Shown here: positions 41,955 through 50,276 of the stretch, one piece after another
Position numbering within the stretch: the first letter of the stretch is position 1
How the letters are laid out: every line of letters starts with the position of its first letter
Assembly: GCA_002747035.1 (NCBI GenBank)
Contig: PDRZ01000018.1
Location: 62,001-126,000, forward strand
DNA: 64,000 nt
Source of the DNA: Rhodobacterales bacterium
Lineage (GTDB): Bacteria > Pseudomonadota > Alphaproteobacteria > Rhodobacterales > Rhodobacteraceae
Direction of reading: 5' to 3'
Translations under genes and position numbers: made by a program
Notes under the pieces: generated by a model
Database searches by the model: none
Told to the model about the DNA's origin: nothing
Seen by the model: only the letters and a program-made list of their open reading frames with translations

Positions 41955-43244
41955 TTACTTCTTCCCGGCTTCCAAAACATCCTCAACAGTGCGCAAGCCG
42001 GTCGTCGGGGCCTGAACCAGAACCGCCATGTTGCCGGGCTTGTGCTCGTTGCGGTACATTTTCATGTGCGCGTCCGGAATTTCGGACCAGGGGAACACTT
42101 CCGACATGCACGGATCAAGACGACGCTCAACCATCAACTGGTTCGCGGCCGCGGCCTGTTTCAGGTGGGCAAAGTGCGACCCTTGCAAACGCTTCTGATG
42201 CATCCAGACATACCGCACGTCAAAGGTACAGTTGAACCCGGTGGTGCCGGCGCAGATCACGACCATGCCGCCCTTTTTACAGACAAAGGAGCTCACCGGG
42301 AAAGTTGCCTCGCCGGGGTGTTCAAAGACGATGTCGACGTTATTGCCTTTGCCGGTGATGTCCCAGATGGCTTTGCCGAACTTGCGGGCTTCCTTGAACC
42401 ACTCGGCATATTCCGGGGTGTTCACCGTGGGCAGTTGGCCCCAGCAGTTGAAGTCCTTGCGGTTCAGAACGCCCCTGGCACCAAGCCCCATGACGAACTC
42501 GCGCTTGTCCTCTTCCGAGATCACGCCGATTGCGTTGCCGCCTGCCGCATTGATCAACTGGATCGCATAGGAGCCCAGACCGCCCGACGCGCCCCAGACC
42601 AAGACGTTCTGACCGGGCTTCAGCTCGTGCGGGTGGTGACCGAACAACATACGGTACGCAGTCGCAAGCGTCAGCGTATAACAGGCCGACTCTTCCCAGG
42701 TCAGATGCTTGGGACGCGGTAACAGCTGTTGTGCCTGCACATTTGTGAACTGGGCAAAAGACCCGTCGGGGGTTTCATAGCCCCAGATCCGTTGGCTGGG
42801 CGAATACATCGGGTCGCCACCGTTGCAATGTTCGTCATCACCATCGTCCTGGTTACAATGGATCACGACCTCGTCGCCTACTTTCCAGTTCTTGATCTTG
42901 TCACCCACGGCCCAGACGATGCCCGAGGCATCGGACCCAGCAATGTGATAATCCTGTTTATGAACGTCGAACATGCTGACCGGCACGCCCAGACCGGCCC
43001 AGATACCGTTATAGTTCACGCCAGCGGCCATCACCAGAACCAGAACTTCGTGGCTGTCCAGCTTGGGTACATCGACCACTTCGACCTGCATGGCCTGATT
43101 GGGTTCTCCCTGCCGTTCGCGGCGGATCGCCCATGCATACATCTGCTTGGGGACATATCCCAACGGGGGCATTTCGCCCACTTCATAAAGATCCTTTTCA
43201 GGCGCTTCGTAGGGTGCAATACCCGTTTCGTTATCCAAGGCCAT
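41955..43244 (-). CDS. ccr: Crotonyl-CoA carboxylase/reductase
   Basis: This is the key enzyme of the ethylmalonyl-CoA pathway: NADPH-dependent reductive carboxylation of crotonyl-CoA to ethylmalonyl-CoA, which allows growth on acetate and other C2 units without glyoxylate bypass. The 429 residues match Ccr of Rhodobacter. It is an MDR (zinc-type alcohol-dehydrogenase-like) fold with cofactor loop VWGASGGLGSYAIQL and Ccr-specific stretches such as HCNQDDGDDEHCNGGDPMYS and FEHPGEATFPVS. The ATG follows GGAGG. It is oriented opposite to ecm, with a PlsB-like acyltransferase and a decayed gene between. Confidence 0.97.
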   Translation of the reverse strand: MALDNETGIAPYEAPEKDLYEVGEMPPLGYVPKQMYAWAIRRERQGEPNQAMQVEVVDVPKLDSHEVLVLVMAAGVNYNGIWAGLGVPVSMFDVHKQDYHIAGSDASGIVWAVGDKIKNWKVGDEVVIHCNQDDGDDEHCNGGDPMYSPSQRIWGYETPDGSFAQFTNVQAQQLLPRPKHLTWEESACYTLTLATAYRMLFGHHPHELKPGQNVLVWGASGGLGSYAIQLINAAGGNAIGVISEEDKREFVMGLGARGVLNRKDFNCWGQLPTVNTPEYAEWFKEARKFGKAIWDITGKGNNVDIVFEHPGEATFPVSSFVCKKGGMVVICAGTTGFNCTFDVRYVWMHQKRLQGSHFAHLKQAAAANQLMVERRLDPCMSEVFPWSEIPDAHMKMYRNEHKPGNMAVLVQAPTTGLRTVEDVLEAGKK

Positions 43245-43354
43245 ATCTACCTCCGTTTGGTGTCACTTGCCGCAACGCAGAATCGCGGCGCTTGCCCAAG
43301 GAGATATCGACGGGCGCGCAACAATGCAATGCCGCTTCCGCCGTTTTTGAAACT

Positions 43355-44758
43355 TTATAACCTCGCAGGCGCAGAAAGTTCCGCCACGTCACGCTGCACT
43401 GGCGAAATTAAGTGGCTGATCGACGCCGCGTAAAACTCTGCAATGTGGTGTTCCGTATCGTTGAGAACAATTCCGGCATCGGTTTTCCGCAGGATGTCAC
43501 CTTGTGACAATCCCCGCACCCCCACCTTAACCACATAGGCCGGGTCCCCCCTTGGTACATGTACATGCGCATTGCGCAGTTGTTCCATCAACTCTCTGAC
43601 CCCCGCTTCCAATGTTTCCAGCGGAATCGCTTTTTTCTGACGCAGCATGACGGTCGCCACCAACGGCACAGGCAGAACAGGAACTTCCTCCCCAATCCGA
43701 TCCATCAACTCACGGGCCAGGTTCTCGACTACCTCACCGGGATATTCGCGCATGAAATCATGTAACAGGACCGGCGCGCCAAAGCTTACTGCGGCATAGC
43801 CAAACCGGTGATATTTTCCGCGCAGTCGCAACCAGAGCTGTTTTATAATGAAACGGACCACCACGGATATCCGGGCGTGAAAACGCCGCTCTCCGGCCTG
43901 ATTTGCCGCGACGAGGATGCGATCTTCGAACACCCTGTCATAGTTCAACGCCACGGGGACAAAGGCGACATCGCGCGAGTCGGCGTCATGCCCGTCCACG
44001 ATATACTTGAGAATACCCAGCTTTGGCTCGGCCAATGCACCATCAAGCGAAAGCCCGCCTTCGGGAAATAAGGCCTGCATGACCCCTGCATCCGTCGCCA
44101 GCCGCACGTAGCGCGCCAAGACCCGGCGATACAACCCATCACGGGATTTGCGCCTGATGAAATAGGCTCCCATCGCCTTGATCAACCGGCTCAGAGGCCA
44201 GACCCGCGCCCACTCTCCGACCGCATAAGACAGGGCACTGTTTTCCGCCGCCAGATAGGTGACAAGCACGTAATCCATGTTGCTTCGGTGGTTCATCACG
44301 AACACAATCGTAGTTTCACGGTCAATCCGATCCAGCGCCTCCTGATCGTAATGCCCCAGCCGCACACGATACATGGATTGGCTGATGAACCGCGCCAGAC
44401 GGATGGCAACGCCATAGTAGAGCGACGCGCTGAACGAAGGGACAATTTCACGGGCATAGCGTTGCGCCAGTTCAAAGGCGACGTTCTCCGGCACCCCTTC
44501 GTCACGCGCATGATCGGCAATGGCGCGAGACACGTCGGGGTCATAGATCAACCTTTGAATCATGTCGTGACGCCGGGCCAGTTTGAAAGGTTGGATCGGG
44601 CGTTCCAGCCGTTCGTTCAGCCGTGTCACCACCTTCTCCATCCGCCGACGGAAATACCAGCGCACCGAAGGAAACATCACCCGTTCGATTGCGGCGAAAA
44701 TGGCAAACCCCAACAAGGGAACGAAAAGCCACAGGGGAATAGAGATTGTGTCCGTCAT
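43355..44758 (-). CDS. PlsB-like glycerol-3-phosphate/lysophospholipid acyltransferase
   Basis: This 467-residue membrane-associated acyltransferase has one N-terminal hydrophobic helix (LWLFVPLLGFAIFAAIE), the HX4D catalytic block NHRSNMDY, and the substrate-binding FPEGGLS. The arrangement resembles the PlsB/GPAT group more than the small PlsC proteins. The likely reaction is transfer of an acyl group to glycerol-3-phosphate or a lysophospholipid in phospholipid synthesis. It lies 110 bases upstream of ccr, same direction, so co-transcription with ccr is possible. The specific acceptor is not certain. Confidence 0.88.
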   Translation of the reverse strand: MTDTISIPLWLFVPLLGFAIFAAIERVMFPSVRWYFRRRMEKVVTRLNERLERPIQPFKLARRHDMIQRLIYDPDVSRAIADHARDEGVPENVAFELAQRYAREIVPSFSASLYYGVAIRLARFISQSMYRVRLGHYDQEALDRIDRETTIVFVMNHRSNMDYVLVTYLAAENSALSYAVGEWARVWPLSRLIKAMGAYFIRRKSRDGLYRRVLARYVRLATDAGVMQALFPEGGLSLDGALAEPKLGILKYIVDGHDADSRDVAFVPVALNYDRVFEDRILVAANQAGERRFHARISVVVRFIIKQLWLRLRGKYHRFGYAAVSFGAPVLLHDFMREYPGEVVENLARELMDRIGEEVPVLPVPLVATVMLRQKKAIPLETLEAGVRELMEQLRNAHVHVPRGDPAYVVKVGVRGLSQGDILRKTDAGIVLNDTEHHIAEFYAASISHLISPVQRDVAELSAPARL

Positions 44759-44830
44759 GGGTGCGCACTACTGCTTTGGGTGTTTGGGGGTCTGCCCCGG
44801 ATTGATCACAGCATTAAGAGTACCCCAAAT

Positions 44831-45277
44831 ATGAGACGTCCCGCCATGGTTCTTTCCCTCTTTCTGCCTTTCGCAGCTCAAGCTCAGGACTGTGCCACGT
44901 CTGCCGATATGAAAAAGGGAATCAAAGTCATATATGAAATCGACCGAAGCCGAATTTTTATTGAAACTTTTCCGAACCTTGGCAAGAGCATTGTTCGGTT
45001 AAACAGCTAGACCAACTCCAACTATGGGACCGTGCGGTTGATGTCCGATCACGTGGGCGGCATGTTCCCCACCGGGGCCACGACCTTTGATCGCAAGGAC
45101 AAGGTTCTGGCGCGGTCCACCATGGAATACGGGCCCGGCATCCTCAGGAAGCTGATCCTGACCAACGGCACCCGGGTTGCGTTCAGCGTGACCAGCACGA
45201 ACTGGATCGCAGCCAACCGCAAGACGCGACCTCAAACCCATCACCCTGTCCCATATAGCCAAACGACACAATTCTGA
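44831..45277 (+). pseudogene. Decayed secreted-protein gene with in-frame TAG, 3' end replaced by repeat B
   Basis: The ATG at 44831 begins a signal peptide (MVLSLFLPFAAQAQDCAT), and the frame is interrupted by TAG at 45008-45010. The same frame continues open for 88 more codons (TVRLMSDHVGGMFPTGATTF ... RVAFSVTSTNWIAANRK) to a TGA at 45275, with protein-like content on both sides. The last dozen codons lie inside repeat B (45253-45362), so the native C-terminus is missing. This looks like an exported protein of unknown function inactivated by a point mutation and truncation. A terminator that may have belonged to it remains at 45493-45518. Confidence 0.7.
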
Positions 45278-45362
45278 TTGTGTCTTTTGATTATAAGTCT
45301 CTGATTTTACGCTGATACTTCGTGGATTATGGAATCAAAACCCGCTCCCGTCAGCTATACCT
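45253..45362. repeat. Dispersed repeat family B, copy 1 (inverted)
   Basis: A 110-base copy, reading on the plus strand from ATATAGCCAAACGACACAAT to GTCAGCTATACC, is the reverse complement of the copies at 53016-53126 and 58875-58995. It carries an internal hairpin of the ATAGCCAAA/TTTGGCTAT type. It covers the 3' end of the decayed gene. The rest of the 340-base gap up to ecm has no supported gene. Confidence 0.9.
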
Positions 45363-45492
45363 ATCGTTTCCGGGGGCGTCAGACCCTGCGCCTGCGCCAA
45401 TCCAATGGCGGTTCGTATCGCGGGACGGGATACACCGTATATAAGGGAAGCTCGGACCGGGCCAGGAAACACTTTAGTCGAAACCCGACGTC

Positions 45493-45518
45493 AAAGCGCC
45501 CTCACCCGGGCGCTTTTT
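45493..45518 (+). terminator. Intrinsic terminator upstream of ecm
   Basis: AAAGCGCCC and GGGCGCTTT pair perfectly around TCACCC, with five T in a row at the end. No intact gene precedes it; it probably belonged to the decayed gene now separated by repeat B. Confidence 0.85.
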
Positions 45519-45541
45519 CATTTGCGCCGCAGCGCAGCGAA

Positions 45542-45571
45542 TTGACAGCGCCACAAAATTCCAAGTATCAA
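45542..45571 (+). promoter_or_regulatory. Sigma70-type promoter of ecm
   Basis: A perfect -35 TTGACA (45542-45547) is followed after 18 bases by TATCAA (45566-45571), placing transcription start about 40 bases before the ecm ATG. It stands directly after the terminator. Confidence 0.6.
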
Positions 45572-45617
45572 CACTCTAACGAAAGAAAATTACCGCCACC
45601 GATTCACGAGGCCCCCC

Positions 45618-47597
45618 ATGTCGCAGATGCAGCAAGAGACCAAGAAAGACCGCCCGTGGTTGATCCGCACCTATGCCGGACACTCGACCGCCGCCGCCTC
45701 TAACGCGCTTTACCGTGCCAACCTGGCCAAGGGCCAGACCGGGCTTTCCGTGGCTTTCGACCTGCCCACCCAGACCGGGTATGACAGCGACCACGTGCTG
45801 GCCCGTGGTGAAGTGGGAAAAGTTGGCGTTCCCGTCTGTCACCTTGGCGATATGCGCAGCCTGTTTGACCAGATCCCTCTGGAACAGATGAACACCTCGA
45901 TGACCATCAACGCCACCGCCCCGTGGCTGTTGGCACTTTACATCGCGGTGGCCGAAGAACAGGGCGCGGATGTGTCCAAACTTCAGGGGACAGTACAAAA
46001 CGATTTGATTAAGGAATACCTAAGCCGGGGCACGTATGTCTGCCCGCCCAAGCCATCGCTCAAGATGATCGCGGATGTGGCCGAGTATTGCTATACCAAC
46101 GTGCCCAAATGGAACCCGATGAACGTGTGTTCCTATCACCTGCAAGAGGCGGGTGCGACACCGGAACAGGAACTGGCCTTTGCGCTGGCCACTGCCATCG
46201 CGGTTCTGGACGAGCTGCAACCGCGCGTTCCGGCCGAGGATTTTCCGGCGCTGTGCGGGCGGATTTCCTTCTTCGTCAACGCGGGCATCCGCTTTGTCAC
46301 CGAGATGTGCAAGATGCGTGCCTTTGTGGACCTTTGGGATGAAATCCTGCGCGACCGCTATGGTGTAGAAGACCCGAAAATGCGCCGGTTCCGTTATGGG
46401 GTTCAGGTGAACTCGCTTGGGCTGACCGAACAACAGCCTGAAAACAACGTCTATCGCATCCTGATCGAAATGCTGGCCGTGACCCTGTCGAAAAAAGCCC
46501 GTGCCCGCGCGGTGCAGTTGCCGGCCTGGAACGAGGCGCTTGGCCTGCCCCGTCCCTGGGATCAGCAATGGTCGATGCGGATGCAGCAGATCATGGCATA
46601 CGAGACCGACCTGCTTGAATACGAAGACCTTTTTGACGGCAATCCGGCAGTCGATGCCAAGGTCGAGGCGCTCAAAGAGGGCGCGCGGCACGAGCTGGCC
46701 AACCTGGACGCCATGGGCGGTGCCGTGGCGTCGATCGAATACATGAAATCGCGTCTGGTGGATTCCAATGCCGAACGGTTGAACCGCATCGAAGCAGGCG
46801 AAGTCACCGTGGTGGGCGTCAACCGCTGGACCGAAGGCGAACCATCGCCGTTGATGACCGGCGATGGCGGCATCATGACCGTGGACCCCGCAGTTGAGGC
46901 CGAACAGGTCGACCGTTTGAACGAATGGCGCGCCGAGCGGGACGAAGACGCGGTCAAATCCACGCTGGCCGATCTGCGCGAGGCGGCAAAGTCGGGTGCC
47001 AATGTCATGGGCCCCTCGATTGCCGCCGCCAAGGCCGGTGTGACCACCGGCGAATGGGCCGCGCAAATGCGCAGTACCTACGGAGAATATCGTGGTCCCA
47101 CAGGGGTTTCCGCATCCGTTTCGAACAAGACCGAAGGTCTGGACGACATCCGCGCGGCGGTGGACGAGGTCAGCGACCGTCTGGGTCGCCGGTTGAAATT
47201 CGTGGTCGGCAAACCCGGGCTGGACGGCCATTCCAACGGTGCCGAACAGATCGCCTTCCGCGCACGCGATTGCGGAATGGACATTGATTACCAGGGTATC
47301 CGCCTGACCCCGGAAGAGATCGTCACAGCCGCACAGGAGCAGGACGCCCACGTGGTTGGACTGTCGATCCTGTCCGGCAGCCACATGCCCCTGGTCGAAG
47401 AGCTGATGACCCGGATGCGCGACGCCGGGCTTGGTCATGTGCCTGTGATCGTCGGCGGCATCATCCCCGATGATGACGCCAAACACCTTCTGGAACAAGG
47501 GGTTGCCCGGGTTTACACGCCCAAGGATTTCGAATTGAACGCAATCATGATGGACATCGTGGCCATGGTTGACCCAGCAGCGCAAGCCGCTGAGTGA
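45618..47597 (+). CDS. ecm: Ethylmalonyl-CoA mutase (B12-dependent)
   Basis: This coenzyme-B12-dependent mutase converts (2R)-ethylmalonyl-CoA to methylsuccinyl-CoA in the ethylmalonyl-CoA pathway. Its 659 residues comprise a methylmalonyl-CoA-mutase-like barrel (FDLPTQTGYDSDH, MNTSMTINATAPWLLALY) and a C-terminal cobalamin domain. That domain has the base-off DxHxxG motif (GLDGHSNGAEQ), SGSHMPLVEEL and GGIIPDDD. Its linkage to ccr and the MeaA-like single-chain size favour Ecm over methylmalonyl-CoA mutase. It has its own promoter and a GAGGCCCCCC leader before the ATG. B12 supply may involve cobU in the same window. Confidence 0.95.
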   Translation: MSQMQQETKKDRPWLIRTYAGHSTAAASNALYRANLAKGQTGLSVAFDLPTQTGYDSDHVLARGEVGKVGVPVCHLGDMRSLFDQIPLEQMNTSMTINATAPWLLALYIAVAEEQGADVSKLQGTVQNDLIKEYLSRGTYVCPPKPSLKMIADVAEYCYTNVPKWNPMNVCSYHLQEAGATPEQELAFALATAIAVLDELQPRVPAEDFPALCGRISFFVNAGIRFVTEMCKMRAFVDLWDEILRDRYGVEDPKMRRFRYGVQVNSLGLTEQQPENNVYRILIEMLAVTLSKKARARAVQLPAWNEALGLPRPWDQQWSMRMQQIMAYETDLLEYEDLFDGNPAVDAKVEALKEGARHELANLDAMGGAVASIEYMKSRLVDSNAERLNRIEAGEVTVVGVNRWTEGEPSPLMTGDGGIMTVDPAVEAEQVDRLNEWRAERDEDAVKSTLADLREAAKSGANVMGPSIAAAKAGVTTGEWAAQMRSTYGEYRGPTGVSASVSNKTEGLDDIRAAVDEVSDRLGRRLKFVVGKPGLDGHSNGAEQIAFRARDCGMDIDYQGIRLTPEEIVTAAQEQDAHVVGLSILSGSHMPLVEELMTRMRDAGLGHVPVIVGGIIPDDDAKHLLEQGVARVYTPKDFELNAIMMDIVAMVDPAAQAAE

Positions 47598-47745
47598 ACG
47601 GCATTCACGGGGCTGAGTTGCGCGGATTCCAAGGTCGGGTTCTCCGCCCCTGAATTTGCCGAACCTGGCTTGGCCAAGCGACTTTTCTTCATACGCGATC
47701 GCGGTTAACCTCGGACCCCGAGACGTCAGAAAAGAGCCACAGAAC

Positions 47746-48453
47746 ATGACCATCCATATAGGTGCCCAACCGGGTGAAATTGCCGAAACCGTATTGATGC
47801 CGGGGGATCCCCTGCGGGCGAAATGGGCGGCGGAAACGTTTTTACAAGACGTCAAATGTGTCAATGAAGTCAGGGGGATGTATGGGTTCACGGGGACCTG
47901 GAACGGCAACCCCGTGACGATTCAGGGCAGCGGAATGGGGATGCCGTCCCTGTCGATCTATGCCAACGAGTTGATCCGGGATTACGGGGCGAAAACGTTG
48001 ATCCGCATCGGCTCCTGTGGCGCGATGCAGACCCATGTGGGCATTCGCGACGTGATCATCGCAATGACCGCCTCCACCCTGTCCACCCCGTCACGGGGCA
48101 TTTTCAAAGAACTGAATTTCGCCCCTTGCGCAGATTATGGACTGTTGCGTGCCGCCGTATCGGCGGCTGAAACCCGCGACGTGTCCACCCATGTGGGCGG
48201 CATTTATTCCGCAGATGTGTTTTACGACGAACGTCCTGATTTAAATGAACAAATGACCCGCCATGGCATTCTGGGCGTGGAAATGGAGGCGGCCGAGCTT
48301 TACAATGTGGCCACCCGTTACGGGGCGCGGGCGCTTGCTGTTTTGACCGTGTCCGACCACCTTTTAACCGGCGACGCGCTGCCCAGCGATCAGCGGGAAC
48401 GCAGCTTTGGCGACATGGTCGAAATCGCGCTGGAGGCCGCGTTCCCTCAGTAG
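47746..48453 (+). CDS. deoD: Purine nucleoside phosphorylase, DeoD type
   Basis: This hexameric, low-specificity phosphorylase of purine salvage splits purine (deoxy)ribonucleosides to base and sugar-1-phosphate. The 235 residues match DeoD. It opens [27 protein letters not shown] and contains [24 protein letters not shown] and [10 protein letters not shown], the family hallmarks. I chose the ATG at 47746; the frame extends to 47656 without support. It complements the nucleoside-type BMP importer at 31-36 kb. The stop overlaps a LysR remnant on the other strand by 7 bases. Confidence 0.96.
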   Translation: MTIHIGAQPGEIAETVLMPGDPLRAKWAAETFLQDVKCVNEVRGMYGFTGTWNGNPVTIQGSGMGMPSLSIYANELIRDYGAKTLIRIGSCGAMQTHVGIRDVIIAMTASTLSTPSRGIFKELNFAPCADYGLLRAAVSAAETRDVSTHVGGIYSADVFYDERPDLNEQMTRHGILGVEMEAAELYNVATRYGARALAVLTVSDHLLTGDALPSDQRERSFGDMVEIALEAAFPQ

Positions 48454-48605
48454 CGCACATAACTGATCCAGCGCTGCGCCAGCGCCACCGGCGACACGCC
48501 AAGCTCTTGTGCCGCCTTGGAAAACCCACCCAGCCGCGCCGCGCTTTCAAAGGCGCGCAACGCGTTCAAGGACGGCCCACGCGAGCGGGGTGGATTAATG
48601 GTCAT
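48447..48605 (-). pseudogene. Truncated LysR-type regulator (helix-turn-helix only)
   Basis: The frame encodes 52 residues. SLNALRAFESAARLGGFSKAAQELGVSPVALAQ matches the N-terminal helix-turn-helix of GcvA-like LysR regulators, which are normally about 300 residues. It then ends in an unrelated ISYVRY tail and TGA. The dimerisation helix and the whole effector domain are absent. The remnant faces deoD tail-to-tail, and its start is 26 bases from repeat A copy 3. It probably lost its downstream part by deletion, and a regulatory role is unlikely. Confidence 0.75.
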
Positions 48606-48630
48606 GACATAAGCCCCGGTTTTTCTAGCC

Positions 48631-48744
48631 CTAAAGCGTCCTGCCAAAAACCTGAATCACGGGTTTTCGGCAGGACGCACGAAACACATAAATGTCGCGC
48701 TGCGTTCGCCTTTTTCCCTGTCTCAGGTTAAAGGTCGAACGCTT
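48631..48744. repeat. Dispersed repeat family A, copy 3
   Basis: This is a 114-base copy in the same orientation as 16125-16239, from CTAAAGCGTCCTGCC to GGTCGAACGCTT. The last CGCTTTAG is changed to CGCTTGAG. It lies just upstream of the LysR remnant and about 90 bases before the SHMT-like gene. Confidence 0.92.
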
Positions 48745-48834
48745 GAGTTATCACAAATTCTGGTTTGCGCGAGGCGACATTTTTCGTTTTCCTCTCAATA
48801 GTCCCGTTTCAACCCGTTTCAAAAGGAGGCAACC

Positions 48835-50160
48835 ATGCCCCAACTTGCCCCCCGCCCCTGGCTTGCGGATGTCAGCACAACGTTGATTGACAAGATCGCA
48901 ACCCAAACGTCAAAAATGCCCAGCGCCGAAATCGCGGCGCGAGTCGCGCAGTTGGCCGAGGACAACCGCAGGATTCACGAAAGAGATTGTTTTAACCTTA
49001 ACCCGGCGACCAACGTCATGAATCCCCGCGCCGAAGCCTTGCTGGCCAGCGGGATCGGTACCCGCCCGTCGCTTGGCGCGCCCGGTGACAAATACGAAAT
49101 GGGGCTGGAAGCCATTGAAGAGATCGAGGTGATCGCCGCCGAGCTTTGCGCAGAAGTGTTCAACGCGCGGTTCGCGGAAATCCGGGTGCCGTCGGGGGCA
49201 ATTGCCAATCTTTACGGGTTCATGGCGCTGGCCAAACCCGGGGACAACATCATCGCGCCCCCCGCCACCATCGGCGGGCACGTGACCCATCACCAGGCGG
49301 GCTGTGCCGGGCTTTATGGTTTGAACAGCCACCCCGCCCCGGTGAATGCGGACGGGTATAGCGTTGATTTAGAAGCCCTTTCCGAACTGGCCCAAAGCGT
49401 GAAACCAAAAATCATCACCATTGGCGGATCGCTCAACCTGTTTGAACACCCCGTGCGCGAAATCCGCGGAATCGCCGATGGCGTGGGCGCGCATGTCCTG
49501 TTCGACGCCGCCCACCAATGCGGCATTATCGCCGGGGGCACCTGGAAAAACCCGTTGGACAACGGCGCGCATCTCATGACGATGAGCACCTATAAATCGC
49601 TCGGCGGCCCGCCGTCGGGTTTGATTGTCACCAATGACGAAGAGATCGCCAAACGGCTGGATTCCATCGCTTTTCCCGGCATGACCGCAAATTTTGATGC
49701 GGCGAAATCGGCGGCGTTGGCCGTGTCCATGCTGGATTGGCGGGACCACGGTGCGGCCTATGGCGCGATGATGGTTGAAACCGCACAGACGCTGGCCAAA
49801 GCGTTGAAAGATCAAGGTATTGCGCTGTTCGAAGGGCGCGAAGGGGCCACCAGATCGCACCAGTTCGCAGTGCTGGCCGCCCCGTTTGGCGGCGGTCAGA
49901 CCGCGTCGAAAAAGCTGCGCAAGGCCGGGTTTCTGGCCTGTGGCATCGGCCTGCCCGTATCAGAAGTTCCGAATGATCTCAACGGCTTGCGAATCGGGAC
50001 CCCGGAGTTGGTGCGGTGGGGCATGAATGCCGAGCACATGCCCGAACTGGCCCGACGGATCGCAGCCGCGCTGCGCGCAAACGCCCCCGAAGAGATGGCC
50101 CGGGACACGGCCAGATGGCGCGCAGGTTTCGACCGGTTGCATTTTGTCCATCGCGGTTAA
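48835..50160 (+). CDS. Serine hydroxymethyltransferase-like PLP enzyme
   Basis: This 441-residue fold-type I PLP enzyme is of the SHMT family. The PLP lysine is probably K254 in MSTYKSLGGPPSG, preceded by VLFDAAHQCGIIAGG, which carries the cofactor-binding Asp and His. The lysine loop differs from canonical GlyA (TTTHKTLRGPRGG), so a specialised role is likely, such as alpha-methylserine hydroxymethyltransferase or an aldolase for a beta-hydroxy amino acid, rather than housekeeping glycine synthesis. The ATG has a strong AGGAGG site. A clear terminator follows. Neighbouring DUF1989 and FAD dehydrogenase genes run the other way. Confidence 0.82.
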   Translation: MPQLAPRPWLADVSTTLIDKIATQTSKMPSAEIAARVAQLAEDNRRIHERDCFNLNPATNVMNPRAEALLASGIGTRPSLGAPGDKYEMGLEAIEEIEVIAAELCAEVFNARFAEIRVPSGAIANLYGFMALAKPGDNIIAPPATIGGHVTHHQAGCAGLYGLNSHPAPVNADGYSVDLEALSELAQSVKPKIITIGGSLNLFEHPVREIRGIADGVGAHVLFDAAHQCGIIAGGTWKNPLDNGAHLMTMSTYKSLGGPPSGLIVTNDEEIAKRLDSIAFPGMTANFDAAKSAALAVSMLDWRDHGAAYGAMMVETAQTLAKALKDQGIALFEGREGATRSHQFAVLAAPFGGGQTASKKLRKAGFLACGIGLPVSEVPNDLNGLRIGTPELVRWGMNAEHMPELARRIAAALRANAPEEMARDTARWRAGFDRLHFVHRG

Positions 50161-50173
50161 CGACTCCCTGTTT

Positions 50174-50190
50174 CCCCCCGAATCGGGGGG
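50174..50190 (+). terminator. Terminator of the SHMT-like gene
   Basis: CCCCCCG and CGGGGGG pair perfectly around AAT, then TGACTTTT. It begins 13 bases after the stop. Confidence 0.75.
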
Positions 50191-50276
50191 TGACTTTTGC
50201 GCACCGGGCCGACACAGATGCGGCACCGGGGCGGGCGTCGAAATTCGGGGGGGCGTTTGTTAACGCAGCGCACGCG

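Noticed and set aside
45364-45617. Possible cobalamin riboswitch or other leader upstream of ecm
   Set aside because: No B12-box-like sequence or riboswitch architecture could be seen; a terminator followed by a simple promoter explains the region.
47702-47712. Single GTTAACC upstream of deoD as a CtrA half-site
   Set aside because: A single half-site is expected by chance and has no partner at the right spacing.
46020-47909. 629-codon open frame antisense to ecm
   Set aside because: It has shadow-frame composition (His/Gly/Arg-rich, no recognisable domain), while the plus strand carries a complete B12 mutase.
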